DNA of 64,000 nucleotides from Streptantibioticus ferralitis. GTDB taxonomy: Bacteria > Actinomycetota > Actinomycetes > Streptomycetales > Streptomycetaceae. The notes under the pieces are model-generated. The model was not told the origin of the DNA. It worked only from the letters and a program-made list of their open reading frames with translations, and searched no databases. Every line of letters begins with the position of its first letter. Positions within the stretch are counted from its first letter, which is position 1. This document shows positions 37,840 through 45,624 of this stretch, piece by piece. The stretch lies in NCBI RefSeq assembly GCF_029223525.1, contig NZ_JARHTQ010000023.1, positions 1-64,000 on the forward strand, in the 5' to 3' direction. Both the position numbers and the translations under genes were made by a program.

Positions 37840-38038
37840 GCGCCGCAGTCTTCGTCACCCGCGAGGGCCCCCCATACCAAAGCGGGCTCGTTCAAGGAAC
37901 TTCTCATCAGCCCCAGGGCAAGCCTTTAACGGACCCGGTCCTTTCTTTAATCGGCGCGGTGCCGTTCATTACCCGCGCCGGGCGTTTGGGCGCGCCAAGG
38001 ATATGCACAGCTCACACACAGGGAATTCATGGAACGGG
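37840..38038. other. Upstream region of GT39 gene
   Basis: 199 bp with unusually AT-rich patches (CCTTTCTTTAATCGG, GTTCATTACCC) that probably contain the promoter of the minus-strand glycosyltransferase gene. No ORF supported. Confidence 0.4.
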
Positions 38039-38701
38039 TCAGCGTGCGGCCGCCGCCTTCACGGCCTCGTCGATCGGCACCGGGCCCTCTATCAGCTCCA
38101 GGGTCCGGCCCGCGGTGCCCGGTTCGTTGAGCAGGGCGGCCAGCACCGCCGCCACGTCGTCCCTCGGCACCGAGCCGTGTCCGGTCCGCTCGGCGAGCGT
38201 GACATGGCCGGTCCCCGGCTGGTCGGTGAGCGTTCCCGGGCGCAGCACCGTCCAGTCCAGGCCGGGCCGGGACCGTATGTCGTCGTCCGCGGCCGCCTTG
38301 GCCCGCAGGTACTCGGCGAAGACCGGGTCGGTGCCCGGTGGCGGCTCGCCGGTGGCGCCCATCGAGGAGACGATCAGGAAGCGGTGTACCCCGGCCCGCT
38401 CCGCCGCGTCGGCGAACAGCACGGCCGCCGCGCGGTCCACGGTCCGCTTGCGGGCCGCGCCGCTGCCCGGCCCGGCGCCCGCGGCGAAGACCGCGGCGTC
38501 GGCCCCGCGCAGATGGTTGGCCACCTCGTCGACCGTGGCCTTCTCCAGGTCGCAGACGATCGTATCGGCGCCGTTCGCGCGCAGGTCCTCGGCCTGGTCG
38601 GGATTGCGGATGATCCCGGCCGCGCTGTCCCCACGCGCGGCCAGCAGCCGCTCCAACCGCTGCGCGATCTTTCCGTGTCCACCCGCGATCACAATGCGCA
38701 T
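38039..38701 (-). CDS. NAD(P)-binding NmrA/SDR-like oxidoreductase
   Basis: 220 aa. Rossmann motif near the N-terminus (MRIVIAGGHGKIAQRLERLL), then GADAAVFAAGAGPGSG, the SSMG motif after FLIVS, and a downstream LDWTVLRPGTLTD block, as in atypical short-chain dehydrogenases of the YwnB/YtfG type. The usual Tyr-xxx-Lys pair is replaced by Y...RAKAAAD, which may still serve. Start ATG 38701 (MRIVIAG) selected over upstream 38731 because the Rossmann strand begins there. Reaction unknown. It is separated by 68 bp from the amidohydrolase on the same strand. Confidence 0.82.
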   Translation of the reverse strand: MRIVIAGGHGKIAQRLERLLAARGDSAAGIIRNPDQAEDLRANGADTIVCDLEKATVDEVANHLRGADAAVFAAGAGPGSGAARKRTVDRAAAVLFADAAERAGVHRFLIVSSMGATGEPPPGTDPVFAEYLRAKAAADDDIRSRPGLDWTVLRPGTLTDQPGTGHVTLAERTGHGSVPRDDVAAVLAALLNEPGTAGRTLELIEGPVPIDEAVKAAAAR

Positions 38702-38769
38702 ACTGCCGACCGTACGCCGGGCCACTGACACTCGCCGCCGGAGCGGAAAACCGTACGCGGCGGCCCAGT

Positions 38770-40068
38770 TCAGGCCGGGGCGCCGCCGCTGCGCGACTGC
38801 CTGGGCAGGTCGAGCGCCGCGGTGGCCGCGCAGTCCGCGTACTCGCGAACGGCGCTGGTGCGCGAGACCACCCGGCCCCGGTGGATGACGATCCTGCTGT
38901 ACCCGAGCGACAGCACCGCGTCGATCCGCTGCCCGCGCACCGCCAGCAACTCCGCCGGGAACCCCGCCTCCACCCGTACCTCGGGCAGCCCCAGTACCTC
39001 ACGCGCCCGCCCGCTCACCGCGTCGTACCCCGCCTGCGCCGCGCACTCGCCGTACGAGGCGAGCAGGAACGCGGACTCCAGCGGATCGCCGCGGCCGACC
39101 GGATTGGCCGCGTCCCGCAACGCCCCGCTGCCCGCCGTGACCCGCACGCCCGCCGTACGCAACAGGTGCGCGACCCCCGGCGCGTAGCCGCCGGGCGCGC
39201 TGCCGCCGAGCGCCCCGCAACCGCCCTGCGGCAGGCAGGCCACCGCGACCCCGGCGGCGGCGAGCCGGGCCGCGGCCCGCTCGGCCGCCTCGCGGGGCAG
39301 TCCGGCGAGCCCGGTGCACGGTCCGATGGTCACCCCGGGCCGCAGCCCGCCCGCCATCGCCGCCAGTCGGGCCAGCCGGGCCGGATCGCCGCCCTCGGTG
39401 TGCAGATCGACCGGACAGCCGAACTCGGCGGCGACCCCGAGCACCGCCTCCACGTATCCGGTCGGATCCGGGTCCAGGTCCGGGCAGCCGCCGACCACGG
39501 CCGCGCCGGTCTTCACCGCGTCCCGCAGCACCGCGAGCCCGTCCGCGCCCGCCGCGCCGGTCAGCACCCGGGGCATCGCCACCGCGGTGAGCTCCACCAG
39601 GCCGCGCAGCGAGCGCCGGGCCGCCAGGACCGCCTCCAGGGCGCCCAGCCCGCGCAGATCGCCGATCCGTACATGGGTGCGCAGCGCGGTGGCGCCATGG
39701 CCGAGTTGCAGCAGCGCGGCCTCGGTGACCCGGCGCTGTACGTCCTCGAGTGCCTCGCTCGGCGGCCCCGGGCAGTCGGCGGTGAGGGCCGAGTCCAGAT
39801 GTGCGTGCGGTTCGGCCGGGGCGGGGAGCAGCAGATAGCCGGCGAGGTCGACCCTGGCCCCGCCGGAGGTGTCGGGCGCGGCCAGGCTGCCCGCGGTACC
39901 GACGGCCTCGATCCGGCCGCCGCTCAGCCGTACGTCCACCACCCGCCCGTCGCCCAGCCGGGCGCCGCTCAGCAGCAGTGCGGGGGCGACGTCCACCGGA
40001 GCGTCGCCGAGGTCCGGCCTTCCCTGGTGCTGGGGTTGGTGTGGCTGCGACGGCACGCTTTCGGTCAT
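38770..40068 (-). CDS. Amidohydrolase, cytosine deaminase-like
   Basis: 432-aa metal-dependent hydrolase. The HxH metal site is in PAPAEPHAHLDSAL; further ligands are expected at DLHTEGG (His) and near ACLPQ/AGSGALRDAANP (Asp). Overall layout follows cytosine deaminase/AtzF-type amidohydrolases: a small beta domain split around a TIM barrel. Substrate is not fixed by sequence. In place of the canonical GSDN motif near the C-terminal metal ligand it has GSGALRD, a deviation that may mean a different substrate. Start ATG 40068 (MTESVPSQP) follows a region with AGGAGCGCG. Confidence 0.78.
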   Translation of the reverse strand: MTESVPSQPHQPQHQGRPDLGDAPVDVAPALLLSGARLGDGRVVDVRLSGGRIEAVGTAGSLAAPDTSGGARVDLAGYLLLPAPAEPHAHLDSALTADCPGPPSEALEDVQRRVTEAALLQLGHGATALRTHVRIGDLRGLGALEAVLAARRSLRGLVELTAVAMPRVLTGAAGADGLAVLRDAVKTGAAVVGGCPDLDPDPTGYVEAVLGVAAEFGCPVDLHTEGGDPARLARLAAMAGGLRPGVTIGPCTGLAGLPREAAERAAARLAAAGVAVACLPQGGCGALGGSAPGGYAPGVAHLLRTAGVRVTAGSGALRDAANPVGRGDPLESAFLLASYGECAAQAGYDAVSGRAREVLGLPEVRVEAGFPAELLAVRGQRIDAVLSLGYSRIVIHRGRVVSRTSAVREYADCAATAALDLPRQSRSGGAPA

Positions 40069-40352
40069 CGCGCTCCTCGGTCCGGGGCGGCGGCGGGTCG
40101 GTACGCAAGATCACGCGGAGTAACTGCGCAAGATCGCGCAGCATGAGCCTATGGTCCGGGGCGCGACCGATCGCGCAGGAGAGGAATAGTCGTACCGGCG
40201 CTGTCGTACACATACGAGGTGCGTACGGGTACGGCGCTGGTGAGCGGGGTGCGGACGCCGTTCACCCGTGGGGCGTCCGTGTGCTCGCGGGACGTCGGTG
40301 ACGGGGCGGGGACGGGCAGGCGGACGGCGGGTTGTGCGGGCTCGATACGGAT
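40069..40352. other. Intergenic region before tRNA-Thr
   Basis: 284 bp, no gene supported. Contains the near-repeat GATCGCGCAG twice (around 40133 and 40169) and an inverted pair TGCGC/GCGCA near 40126-40141, possibly regulatory for the minus-strand amidohydrolase. Confidence 0.4.
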
Positions 40353-40381
40353 TTCACGTATGGCGGCGGAGCGTGTAATGT
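40353..40381 (+). promoter_or_regulatory. Promoter of tRNA-Thr (sigma-70-type)
   Basis: TTCACG (40353-40358), 17-bp spacer, TAATGT (40376-40381). The expected transcription start near 40388 lies ~5 nt before the mature tRNA. Confidence 0.7.
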
Positions 40382-40392
40382 CTTCCTCGCTC

Positions 40393-40465
40393 GCCCCAAT
40401 AGCTCAGTCGGCAGAGCGTCTCCATGGTAAGGAGAAGGTCTACGGTTCGATTCCGTATTGGGGCT
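40393..40465 (+). tRNA. tRNA-Thr (GGT)
   Basis: 73 nt. Acceptor GCCCCAA/TTGGGGC; anticodon stem TCTCC/GGAGA with loop ATGGTAA (anticodon GGT); T arm TACGG-TTCGATT-CCGTA. CCA not encoded. Confidence 0.96.
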
Positions 40466-40514
40466 CTGATGTGATGGTTTTCCTCGCCTTCGGGCGAGGG
40501 GAACCGATCATCAC

Positions 40515-40587
40515 AGCGGCGTAGCTCAGTCGGTAGAGCAAGCGGCTCATAATCGCTGTGTCACCGGTTCAAGTCCGGTCGCCGCTA
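40515..40587 (+). tRNA. tRNA-Met (CAT), elongator type
   Basis: 73 nt. Acceptor AGCGGCG/CGCCGCT with a normal first pair, unlike the mismatch of initiator tRNA; loop CTCATAA (anticodon CAT); T arm ACCGG-TTCAAGT-CCGGT. Lies 49 bp after tRNA-Thr, probably co-transcribed. Confidence 0.95.
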
Positions 40588-40595
40588 CTCCGTGT

Positions 40596-40627
40596 AGCCG
40601 ATTGTGGGATCGGTCCTTCAATCGGCT
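40596..40627 (+). terminator. Hairpin between tRNA-Met and rpmG
   Basis: AGCCGATTG (40596-40604) pairs perfectly with CAATCGGCT (40619-40627), 14-nt loop. Could end the tRNA transcript or be a leader structure/operator for rpmG. Confidence 0.5.
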
Positions 40628-40670
40628 ACTCTTGCTGCGTTCATCCGTCTGTCCGTCAAGGAGCACTCAC

Positions 40671-40835
40671 GTGGCTGCCACCGACGTCCGCCCGAAGATC
40701 ACGCTGGCCTGCGTGGAGTGCAAGGAGCGGAACTACATCACCAAGAAGAACCGGCGTAACGACCCGGACCGTCTTGAGATGAAGAAGCACTGCCCGCGCT
40801 GCAACGCGCACACCGCGCACCGCGAGACGCGCTGA
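40671..40835 (+). CDS. rpmG: 50S ribosomal protein bL33 (zinc-ribbon form)
   Basis: 54 aa with two CxxC pairs, CVECK and CPRCN, so this is the zinc-binding (C+) paralogue. GTG 40671 is preceded by AAGGAG, and residues match bL33 ([21 protein letters not shown]). The longer upstream frame is unsupported. Follows two tRNAs and precedes a strong terminator. Confidence 0.96.
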   Translation: MAATDVRPKITLACVECKERNYITKKNRRNDPDRLEMKKHCPRCNAHTAHRETR

Positions 40836-40847
40836 TCAAGACACCAC

Positions 40848-40884
40848 CGTAAGGCCGCCCCCATCCCAGGGGGGCGGCCTTACG
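40848..40884 (+). terminator. rpmG terminator
   Basis: Perfect 15-bp stem (40848-40862 with 40870-40884), 7-nt loop. Confidence 0.9.
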
Positions 40885-40956
40885 GCGTTGGGCCGGTCCC
40901 GTATATTTCGCGCCGCCGGCCACGCCGGACCGCACACCGGAGCACTGGAGGTGCCG

Positions 40957-41433
40957 ATGCCGCTCGACCCGTCCTTCGTCGGGCGTACGTACCCGCCCAC
41001 CGAGTCCTACGAGGTGGGCCGGGAGAAGATCCGCGAGTTCGCCGACGCGGTGGGCGACGCCAACCCGGCGTACCACGACCCCGAGGCGGCCAAGGCGCTC
41101 GGGCACCCCGATGTGATCGCGCCGCCGACCTTCCCGTTCGCGCTCACTTACCGGGCCGCCGCCCAGGTGGTCAAGGACCCCGATCTCGGGTTGGACTTCA
41201 GCCGGGTCGTGCACGGCGACCAGAAGTTCGCCTACACCCGCCCGGTCCGGGCCGGCGACCGGCTCTCGGTGACCGTGACCATCGAAGCGATCAAGTCGAT
41301 GGCGGGCAACGACTTCCTGACGGTGCGCGGCGAGGTGTACGCCGCGGACGGCGAGCACGTGGTGACGTCGCTGATGATGCTGGTCGTGCGGGCGGTCGAG
41401 GCGGAGTCCGATGCGGCGAAGGTGGGAGGCTGA
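40957..41433 (+). CDS. MaoC-like/FAS1-type hotdog dehydratase, subunit A
   Basis: 158-aa single hotdog domain of the family including mycobacterial HadA/HadC, subunits of (3R)-hydroxyacyl-ACP dehydratases. Features: REKIREFADAVGDANPAYHD, VIAPPTFPFALTY and VVHGDQKFAYTRPVRAGD. It lacks a clear catalytic DxxxxH hydratase motif of its own, as expected for the stabilising partner. ATG 40957 has GGAGG 5 nt upstream. Paired with the following gene across 1 bp. Confidence 0.85.
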   Translation: MPLDPSFVGRTYPPTESYEVGREKIREFADAVGDANPAYHDPEAAKALGHPDVIAPPTFPFALTYRAAAQVVKDPDLGLDFSRVVHGDQKFAYTRPVRAGDRLSVTVTIEAIKSMAGNDFLTVRGEVYAADGEHVVTSLMMLVVRAVEAESDAAKVGG

Positions 41434-41434
41434 C

Positions 41435-41869
41435 GTGGTCGCGAGGGTGAACTACGACGAGGTCGAGGCCGGAACCGAACTGCCGCCGCTGACCATCCCG
41501 GTGACGCGCGGGACGCTGGTGCAGTACGCGGGCGCGTCCGGCGACTTCAACCCGATCCACTGGAACGAGAAGTTCGCCAAGGAGGTCGGGCTGCCGGACG
41601 TGATCGCGCACGGCATGTTCACCATGGCGTCGGCGGTCCGGGTGGTCACCGACTGGGTGGGCGACCCGGGTGCGCTGGTCGAGTACGGCGTGCGGTTCAC
41701 CAAGCCGGTCGTGGTGCCGAACGATGACAAGGGCGCGCTGATCGAGGTCTCCGGCAAGGTCGCGGCCAAGCTGGACGACGCGGCGCGTACCGTGCGCGTC
41801 GATCTGACGGTGACCTCGGCGGGGCAGAAGGTGCTGGGGCAGTCGCGGGCCGTGGTGCGGCTCGCCTGA
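41435..41869 (+). CDS. MaoC-like hotdog dehydratase, subunit B
   Basis: 144-aa MaoC domain with the hydratase motif YAGASGDFNPIHWN (Asp and His catalytic pair) and DVIAHGMFTMA. HadB-like; together with the preceding subunit it would dehydrate 3-hydroxyacyl thioesters. GTG 41435 is 1 bp after the upstream stop, preceded by GGGAGG inside that gene, so the two are coupled. The pair sits between rpmG and murB, the place it also occupies in other Streptomyces as I recall. Confidence 0.87.
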   Translation: MVARVNYDEVEAGTELPPLTIPVTRGTLVQYAGASGDFNPIHWNEKFAKEVGLPDVIAHGMFTMASAVRVVTDWVGDPGALVEYGVRFTKPVVVPNDDKGALIEVSGKVAAKLDDAARTVRVDLTVTSAGQKVLGQSRAVVRLA

Positions 41870-41916
41870 GCGGCGGGCCTGGTGCGGGGAGGGGCTGGGC
41901 CCTCCCCCGTGTCCGC

Positions 41917-41948
41917 TTGACGCGGTAGTTATTGATTACTAACTTAGT
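41917..41948 (+). promoter_or_regulatory. tetR promoter and overlapping operator
   Basis: TTGACG (41917-41922), 17-bp spacer, TAACTT (41940-41945). Overlapping the -10 is the perfect palindrome ACTAACTTAGT (41938-41948), whose arms recur upstream of the MFS gene. The predicted start (~41952) nearly coincides with ATG 41953. Confidence 0.65.
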
Positions 41949-41952
41949 GGGT

Positions 41953-42534
41953 ATGGTGGGCTCAGGAATCAGGATGTCGGCGCAGGAGCGGCGTGAGAGC
42001 GTCATCCGTGCTGCCGTCGTCGAGTTCGGGCGCACCGGCTACCACGGCACTTCGACCGAGGCGATCGCCCGCCGGGTGGGCGTCTCGCAGCCGTATCTGT
42101 TCCGTCTCTTCCCGGGAAAGCAGGCGCTGTTCCGGGCCGCGGCGGAGCGGTGCTTCGAGCGCATCGAGGCCGCCTTCGAGCGGGCGGCGGAGGGGCTCGA
42201 AGGGGAAGCCGTACTGGATGCGACGGGCAAGGTGTACGCCGAGCTCATCCGCGACCGCGATGTGCTGCTGCTGCAGATGCAGTTGTACGTGGTCGCGGCA
42301 TCCGGCGAGGACCCGGAGCTGACCGCGTTCATCCAGCAGCGCTGGGTCGCGCTGTGGGACCTGGTCCGCGCCCGCGCCGGAGCGACCGGCGCGCAGATGG
42401 CGCACTGCTTCGGCCACGGCATGCTCATCAACACGCTCGTGTCGCTCGGCCTGCCCGCCGATCATCGCTGTTGGGACGGGCAGCTCGACGAGTGCAAGGT
42501 CGCTGCCGCTGAGCCCGTTGTGCGGGCCGGCTGA
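41953..42534 (+). CDS. TetR-family transcriptional repressor
   Basis: 193 aa. N-terminal TetR helix-turn-helix (RESVIRAAVVEFGRTGYHGTSTEAIARRVGVSQPYLFRLFPGK), then a helical ligand-binding domain. ATG 41953 falls at the predicted transcription start, implying a leaderless message; ATG 41974 (MSAQERRES) with a weak GGAATC is the alternative. Adjacent to an MFS exporter in the same orientation, separated by a terminator and an operator-like site, so it probably represses both itself and the exporter until a drug ligand binds. Confidence 0.88.
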   Translation: MVGSGIRMSAQERRESVIRAAVVEFGRTGYHGTSTEAIARRVGVSQPYLFRLFPGKQALFRAAAERCFERIEAAFERAAEGLEGEAVLDATGKVYAELIRDRDVLLLQMQLYVVAASGEDPELTAFIQQRWVALWDLVRARAGATGAQMAHCFGHGMLINTLVSLGLPADHRCWDGQLDECKVAAAEPVVRAG

Positions 42535-42545
42535 CGGCGAACCGC

Positions 42546-42565
42546 GCCCTCCCTGCGGGGAGGGC
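42546..42565 (+). terminator. tetR terminator
   Basis: GCCCTCCC (42546-42553) and GGGAGGGC (42558-42565), 4-nt loop, followed by TTTCTT: a classical intrinsic terminator. Confidence 0.8.
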
Positions 42566-42584
42566 TTTCTTGTAGGGCACAAAC

Positions 42585-42602
42585 TTAGTGACCAATTACT
42601 AA
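42585..42602 (+). promoter_or_regulatory. Operator-like inverted repeat before MFS gene
   Basis: TTAGTGACCAATTACTAA has arms TTAGT/ACTAA, the same half-sites as in the tetR promoter. Lies 17 bp before the MFS start codon. Confidence 0.6.
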
Positions 42603-42618
42603 ACATCAGGGGGAACCC

Positions 42619-44064
42619 ATGGAACAAACCGAACGCCCGACCAGAGCAACCGCCATCTGGGCGCTGATCGTCACCAGCGTCGCCGGATTCATGGCCGCGC
42701 TCGACAATCTCGTGGTCACCACGGCGCTGCCGTCCATCCGCAAGGATCTCGGCGGTGGGCTCAGCGACCTGGAGTGGACGGTGAGCGCCTACACGCTCAC
42801 CTTCGCCGTGCTGCTGATGTTCGGCGCGGCGCTCGGCGACCGCTTCGGCCGCCGGCGAATGTTCGCCATCGGCCTCGGGGTGTTCACGGCCGCCTCCGCC
42901 GGGGCCGCGCTCGCGCCCGGCATGGCGGAGCTGATCGCGGCCCGGGCCGTGCAGGGCGTCGGCGCGGCGATGCTTCTGCCGCTCACCCTCACCCTGCTCT
43001 CGGCGGCCGTTCCGGCCGAGCGGCGCGGTACCGCCTTCGGCATCTGGGGCGCGGTCAACGGCCTCGCCGTGGCGACCGGCCCGCTGATCGGCGGCACCCT
43101 CACCGAGCACTTCTCCTGGCAGTGGATCTTCTGGCTGAATGTTCCGATCGGTCTGCTGTTGCTGCCGCTGGCCCTGCTGCGGCTGAACGAGAGCCGGGGG
43201 CCCAACCCGCGCCTCGACCTCCCCGGTACGGCGCTCGCCAGCGCGGGGCTGTTCGGCATCGTCTACGGGCTGGTGCGGAGTCAGCCTGACGGCTGGACCA
43301 GTGCGCCGGTTCTGACCGGTCTGATCGCCGGGCCGCTCGTGCTGGCCGCGTTCGTCTGGTACGAACTGCGGGCCGCGAACCCCATGCTGCCGATGCGGCT
43401 GTTCCGCAGCCGCGCTTTCAGCACCATCAACGTGGCGAGCCTGCTGATGTTCGTCGGGATGTTCGGATCGATCTTCCTGCTCAGCCAGTTCCTGCAGGGT
43501 GTGCAGGGGTACTCGCCGGTCGAGGCGGGCGTACGGATGCTGCCGTGGACCGGTATGCCGATGATCGTGGCGCCGCTTGCGGGGTTCGTCTCCGACCGGA
43601 TCGGCGGACGGCCCGTCGTCGCCGTCGGACTGGCCCTGCAGGCCATCGGGTTGGCGCTGTTCGCGCTGGCCGCCGCCACGCATGTGTCGTACGCCACGTT
43701 GATACCGGCGCTTGTGGTGAGCGGTACGGGGATGGCGTTGTACTTCGCGCCGAGTTCCAACCTGGTGATGAGTAGTGTCCGGCCGGAGGAGCAGGGGATT
43801 GCCTCTGGGGCGAACAACGCGATGCGGGAGGTCGGCGGGTCGCTCGGGGTGGCGGTGCTGTCGTCGGTGTTCTCGGGGTGGGGTGGGTACGGGTCGGCGC
43901 AGGCGTTTGTGGACGGCCTGACGCCGGCGCTCTGGGTTGGGGCGGGGGCGGTTGCGGTGGCGGCGGTAGTCGTCGGGCTTCCGGCGCGCTTCGGGGGGCG
44001 TTCGGGGCGCTTGCCTTCCCGCCTGCCCGTTGCGGAGTTCGCTCGCGCTGGCGGTTCCGAGTAA
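42619..44064 (+). CDS. MFS drug exporter, DHA2 (EmrB/QacA) type
   Basis: 481 aa, about 14 transmembrane helices, the DHA2 layout. Helix 1 LDNLVVTTALPSIRKDL and motif A GDRFGRRRMF are visible; helix 5 has WGAVNGLAVATGPLIGGTL (motif C-like, typical of antiporters). ATG 42619 has a GGGGGAA site upstream. Drug:proton antiport is the family role, substrate unknown. Control by the linked TetR is inferred from shared half-sites. Confidence 0.9.
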   Translation: MEQTERPTRATAIWALIVTSVAGFMAALDNLVVTTALPSIRKDLGGGLSDLEWTVSAYTLTFAVLLMFGAALGDRFGRRRMFAIGLGVFTAASAGAALAPGMAELIAARAVQGVGAAMLLPLTLTLLSAAVPAERRGTAFGIWGAVNGLAVATGPLIGGTLTEHFSWQWIFWLNVPIGLLLLPLALLRLNESRGPNPRLDLPGTALASAGLFGIVYGLVRSQPDGWTSAPVLTGLIAGPLVLAAFVWYELRAANPMLPMRLFRSRAFSTINVASLLMFVGMFGSIFLLSQFLQGVQGYSPVEAGVRMLPWTGMPMIVAPLAGFVSDRIGGRPVVAVGLALQAIGLALFALAAATHVSYATLIPALVVSGTGMALYFAPSSNLVMSSVRPEEQGIASGANNAMREVGGSLGVAVLSSVFSGWGGYGSAQAFVDGLTPALWVGAGAVAVAAVVVGLPARFGGRSGRLPSRLPVAEFARAGGSE

Positions 44065-44442
44065 GGCCTCGCCCCCGCTGCGGGCCGGTGGCCATCACGA
44101 TTCGCAGGGGGTGCGATTCCTTTGGCCCTCTTCCCCCTCGGGTTCGTATCCCCACCCACTCAGCCGCAAGCGCAGTCGACGGCGGAAGGGGGCGGGCCGG
44201 GGTGTCCCCGCAGCGACCCCGCGACGCACCGCAACTGTGCAGTGATAGCCGGAGTGAGGAGACACCCCGGACCGCCCCCGCCCCCATGGCCGCCGCGCGC
44301 AACGGCAAGATGCGGGCACCGGCAATGGGGGGTGGGTGGGAAATCTCCGTGCCCGGAACCGCAACCGGGCCGGAGGCCGCCTCGCGCAGCGGCGAGATTG
44401 CGGGCACCGGCAATGGGGGGAAGGCCAGGAAGACCGACCCCC
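44065..44442. other. Intergenic region before murB
   Basis: 378 bp without a supported gene. Several GC-rich inverted segments occur. A 22-bp sequence beginning TGCGGGCACCGG is perfectly repeated at 44311-44332 and 44399-44420, with weaker similarity extending ~20 bp upstream of each copy. Confidence 0.6.
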
Positions 44443-44448
44443 TAGTGT
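44443..44448 (+). promoter_or_regulatory. Likely murB -10 box (leaderless)
   Basis: TAGTGT, 7 nt before the GTG start at 44455, so transcription should begin at the start codon. No ribosome-binding site is present, in line with a leaderless transcript. Confidence 0.5.
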
Positions 44449-44454
44449 GGGGGG

Positions 44455-45510
44455 GTGCAGGAAACCCATGACGCCCCCCTGGCCCCCCTCACCACGTTCC
44501 GGCTCGGCGGCCCCGCCGCCCGCCTGGTGACGGCAACCACCGACGAAGAGGTCATCGAGACGGTCCGCGCAGCGGACGACTCCGGGACGCCGTTGCTGCT
44601 GATCGGCGGCGGCAGCAACCTCGTCATCGGCGACGGCGGCTTCGACGGCGTCGCCCTGCGCATCGCCACCCGGGGCCTGGCCCTGAGCGGCGTGGAGCTC
44701 GAACTCGCCGCGGGCGAGAACTGGTCCGACGCGGTGGCCCGCACCGTCGAGGCGGGCCTCGCCGGTGTCGAGTGTCTGACCGGGATCCCCGGCTCCGCGG
44801 GTGCCACGCCCATCCAGAACGTCGGCGCGTACGGCCAGGAGGTCTCCTCGACGATCACCGAGGTGATCGCGTATGACCGGACCGCTCGGGAGACCGTGAC
44901 CCTGGCCAACGAGGACTGCGGCTTCGGCTACCGGTACAGCCGTTTCAAGGCCGACCCGCAGCGCTACGTCGTGCTGCGGGTGCGCTACCGGCTGGAGGAC
45001 GCGGGCGGCCTGTCCGCGCCGATCCGGTACGCCGAGGTGGCCGGCGACCTCGGGGTCGCCCAGGGCGAGCGGGCCGCCGTGGAGGCGGCCCGCGACGTGG
45101 TGCTGAAGCTGCGCACGGGCAAGGGCATGGTGCTGGACCCGGAGGACCACGACACATGGTCGGCCGGGTCGTTCTTCACCAATCCGATCCTTGACCAGGC
45201 ACAGTACGAGGAGTTCGTCGACCGGGTCCGCGCCCGCCTCGGTGACGGTGTGCAGGCGCCCGCCTACCGTGACGGCGACGGCAGAACGAAGACCTCGGCC
45301 GCCTGGCTGATCGACAAGGCCGGGTTCACCAAGGGATACGGCACCGGACCGGCCCGTATCTCCAGCAAGCACACGCTCGCGCTCACCAACCGCGGAACCG
45401 CCAGCACCGAGGACCTGATGGCGCTGGCTCGTGAGGTCAGGGACGGGGTGCACACCGCGTTCGGTGTGACGCTCGTCAATGAACCCGTTATGGTCGGCGT
45501 CCGTCTTTAG
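44455..45510 (+). CDS. murB: UDP-N-acetylenolpyruvoylglucosamine reductase
   Basis: 351-aa flavoprotein making UDP-MurNAc for peptidoglycan. Motifs: TTFRLGGPAARLV, FAD-binding GGGSNLVIGDGGFDG, GIPGSAGATPIQNVGAYGQE, YRYSRFK, and the catalytic region SAGSFFTNP (Ser) with C-terminal NEPVMVGVRL. Type I-like architecture. GTG 44455 lacks a ribosome-binding site but follows a -10 box at 7 nt, supporting leaderless translation. Confidence 0.94.
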   Translation: MQETHDAPLAPLTTFRLGGPAARLVTATTDEEVIETVRAADDSGTPLLLIGGGSNLVIGDGGFDGVALRIATRGLALSGVELELAAGENWSDAVARTVEAGLAGVECLTGIPGSAGATPIQNVGAYGQEVSSTITEVIAYDRTARETVTLANEDCGFGYRYSRFKADPQRYVVLRVRYRLEDAGGLSAPIRYAEVAGDLGVAQGERAAVEAARDVVLKLRTGKGMVLDPEDHDTWSAGSFFTNPILDQAQYEEFVDRVRARLGDGVQAPAYRDGDGRTKTSAAWLIDKAGFTKGYGTGPARISSKHTLALTNRGTASTEDLMALAREVRDGVHTAFGVTLVNEPVMVGVRL

Positions 45511-45624
45511 ATGTCGGGCGGCTATCGGCAGCCCGCCGGAGAATGCCCCGGTAACCGTAAGCGGAACGCTCATGAGATTCTCATCGCAACGCCAGCAGGC
45601 GGGCAGATGGGGAGGACGAGACAC

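Noticed and set aside
40596-40627. Zur box controlling rpmG
   Set aside because: The palindrome does not resemble the AT-rich Zur consensus, and the rpmG here is the zinc-containing paralogue, which is not the one expected to be Zur-repressed.
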